Part shown: positions 63,442-64,000 of the stretch, in pieces
How positions within the stretch are numbered: the first letter of the stretch is position 1
Layout: each line of letters opens with the position of its first letter
Assembly: GCF_004217615.1 (NCBI RefSeq)
Contig: NZ_SHLD01000001.1
Span: 4,030,001-4,094,000 of the forward strand
Source of the DNA: Micromonospora kangleipakensis
GTDB taxonomy: Bacteria; Actinomycetota; Actinomycetes; Mycobacteriales; Micromonosporaceae
DNA: 64,000 nucleotides
Direction of reading: 5' to 3'
Program-made: the position numbers and the translations under genes
Notes under the pieces: generated by a model
Told to the model about the DNA's origin: nothing
What the model saw: the letters and a program-made list of their open reading frames with translations, nothing else
The model's database searches: none

Positions 63442-64000
63442 GTGGCTGGGTTGATTGAACACCTGGAGTCGTTCCTCGGGCTCATCACGGGCGGAAGCCG
63501 AGGCGATGATGCGACGCCGGAGGGCGTTCAGGTGGCGTGGTTTGGCCCTGACGTACCGTTCGGCGGGGTCACGACCCTGGTGACCGTCGGGCTATCGCGG
63601 CGTCATCTCGGCCTGCCGAATGGCGGGGCTTTACACCAAGAGTTGGTGATGCACGTTCCAACCGATGACTACCCGGCTCGGGCGGCCGGGTTGTTGTTCC
63701 AGGTCGCCGGTGAGATGGTGCGCCGCGAGGCCGGCTTGCAGCATGGGCAAGTGATTGGTCCGCGCGGGCCCCTCTTCCCGGACAGTCAAACGACAGCCAT
63801 GGTCGCGATCAGCCCGAGGTACATGCCGGAGTCCTTTGCCGTCTGTCACACCGAATCCGCGCCGGTGGTTTTGACGTGGTTGGTTCCGATTACCACCGGC
63901 GAAGCTGAGGTGATCCAGAAGTCCGGATGGGGGACGCTGGAGCAGGCGTTCGCGGCTCAAAATCCGGACCTGGCTGACCCTGGTCGGGCAGAAGTGGCGC
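63442..64000 (+). CDS. Suppressor-of-fused (SUFU) domain protein, partial
   Basis: Open from GTG 63442 to the right edge (186 codons). VQVAWFGPDVPFGGVTTLVT VGLS and LVMHVPTDDYPARAAGLLFQ VAGE resemble the SUFU domain (PF05076), with the later VVLTWLVPITTGEAEVIQKS segment that is conserved in bacterial members. Bacterial SUFU proteins often serve as immunity proteins of polymorphic toxin systems; the role is not known here. GTG 63442 has weak ribosome site; an overlapping ATG at 63431 opens only an eight-codon frame. The end is off the window. Confidence 0.75.
   Translation, partial: MAGLIEHLESFLGLITGGSRGDDATPEGVQVAWFGPDVPFGGVTTLVTVGLSRRHLGLPNGGALHQELVMHVPTDDYPARAAGLLFQVAGEMVRREAGLQHGQVIGPRGPLFPDSQTTAMVAISPRYMPESFAVCHTESAPVVLTWLVPITTGEAEVIQKSGWGTLEQAFAAQNPDLADPGRAEVA

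Overview
The window is 64 kb of very GC-rich DNA with many GTG starts, GGAGG-type ribosome binding sites, ATGA/GTGA operon overlaps and a translational T-box in front of ileS. Gene content (poly-HAMP hybrid kinase, S-adenosylmethionine methyltransferase of the PF04672 type, single-chain acyl-CoA carboxylase, several LtrA proteins) points to an actinomycete, most likely a member of the Micromonosporaceae such as Micromonospora; this assignment is inference. No tRNA, rRNA, CRISPR array or intact insertion sequence was recognised.

1-5.7 kb holds a sugar/redox group: the membrane part of a molybdopterin oxidoreductase (cut by the left edge), an NAD-dependent epimerase, a polytopic membrane protein, and a tightly overlapping run of a family 2 glycosyltransferase, a TIGR04282-type transferase and a methyltransferase. 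5.95-10.5 kb is one cytosolic hybrid histidine kinase with seven 92-residue HAMP-type repeats. 10.5-18 kb is a set of small accessory genes: a TetR/SDR divergon with two matching operators, a PF04672 methyltransferase, a DedA remnant, a MarR/DoxX divergon, MOSC, RsbW-like and AhpD-like proteins, an unusual SRPBCC-transmembrane-CBM2 fusion and a zinc-independent L36.

17.8-21.4 kb looks less GC-rich than its surroundings and carries an epoxide hydrolase/redoxin pair and msrB-msrA. From 21.6 to 41.2 kb the window is a redox and detoxification region: four LtrA-family membrane proteins, a NYN-LOTUS protein, a MarR-controlled operon (FMN reductase, Old Yellow Enzyme, SDR, NTF2-like), an MBL hydrolase, an NmrA protein, an alpha/beta hydrolase, a soluble transhydrogenase, an MFS transporter and a second FMN reductase. 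Several genes here are frameshifted or reduced to fragments, including a truncated second copy of the epoxide hydrolase/redoxin junction.

41.5-64 kb contains DUF2267, pyridoxal kinase, a repeat-bearing non-coding stretch, a 1821-residue biotin-dependent carboxylase, an ABC exporter divergent from a NarL-type two-component system, an S9 peptidase, a decayed SRPBCC gene and a peptidase E fragment, ileS with its T-box, and at the right edge an unrecognised 371-residue protein followed by a partial suppressor-of-fused protein. The common theme is regulated redox and xenobiotic handling mixed with gene duplication and decay. The clearest less-explored elements are the LtrA expansion, the MarR-controlled enone-type operon, the SRPBCC-CBM2 fusion and the orphan/SUFU pair.
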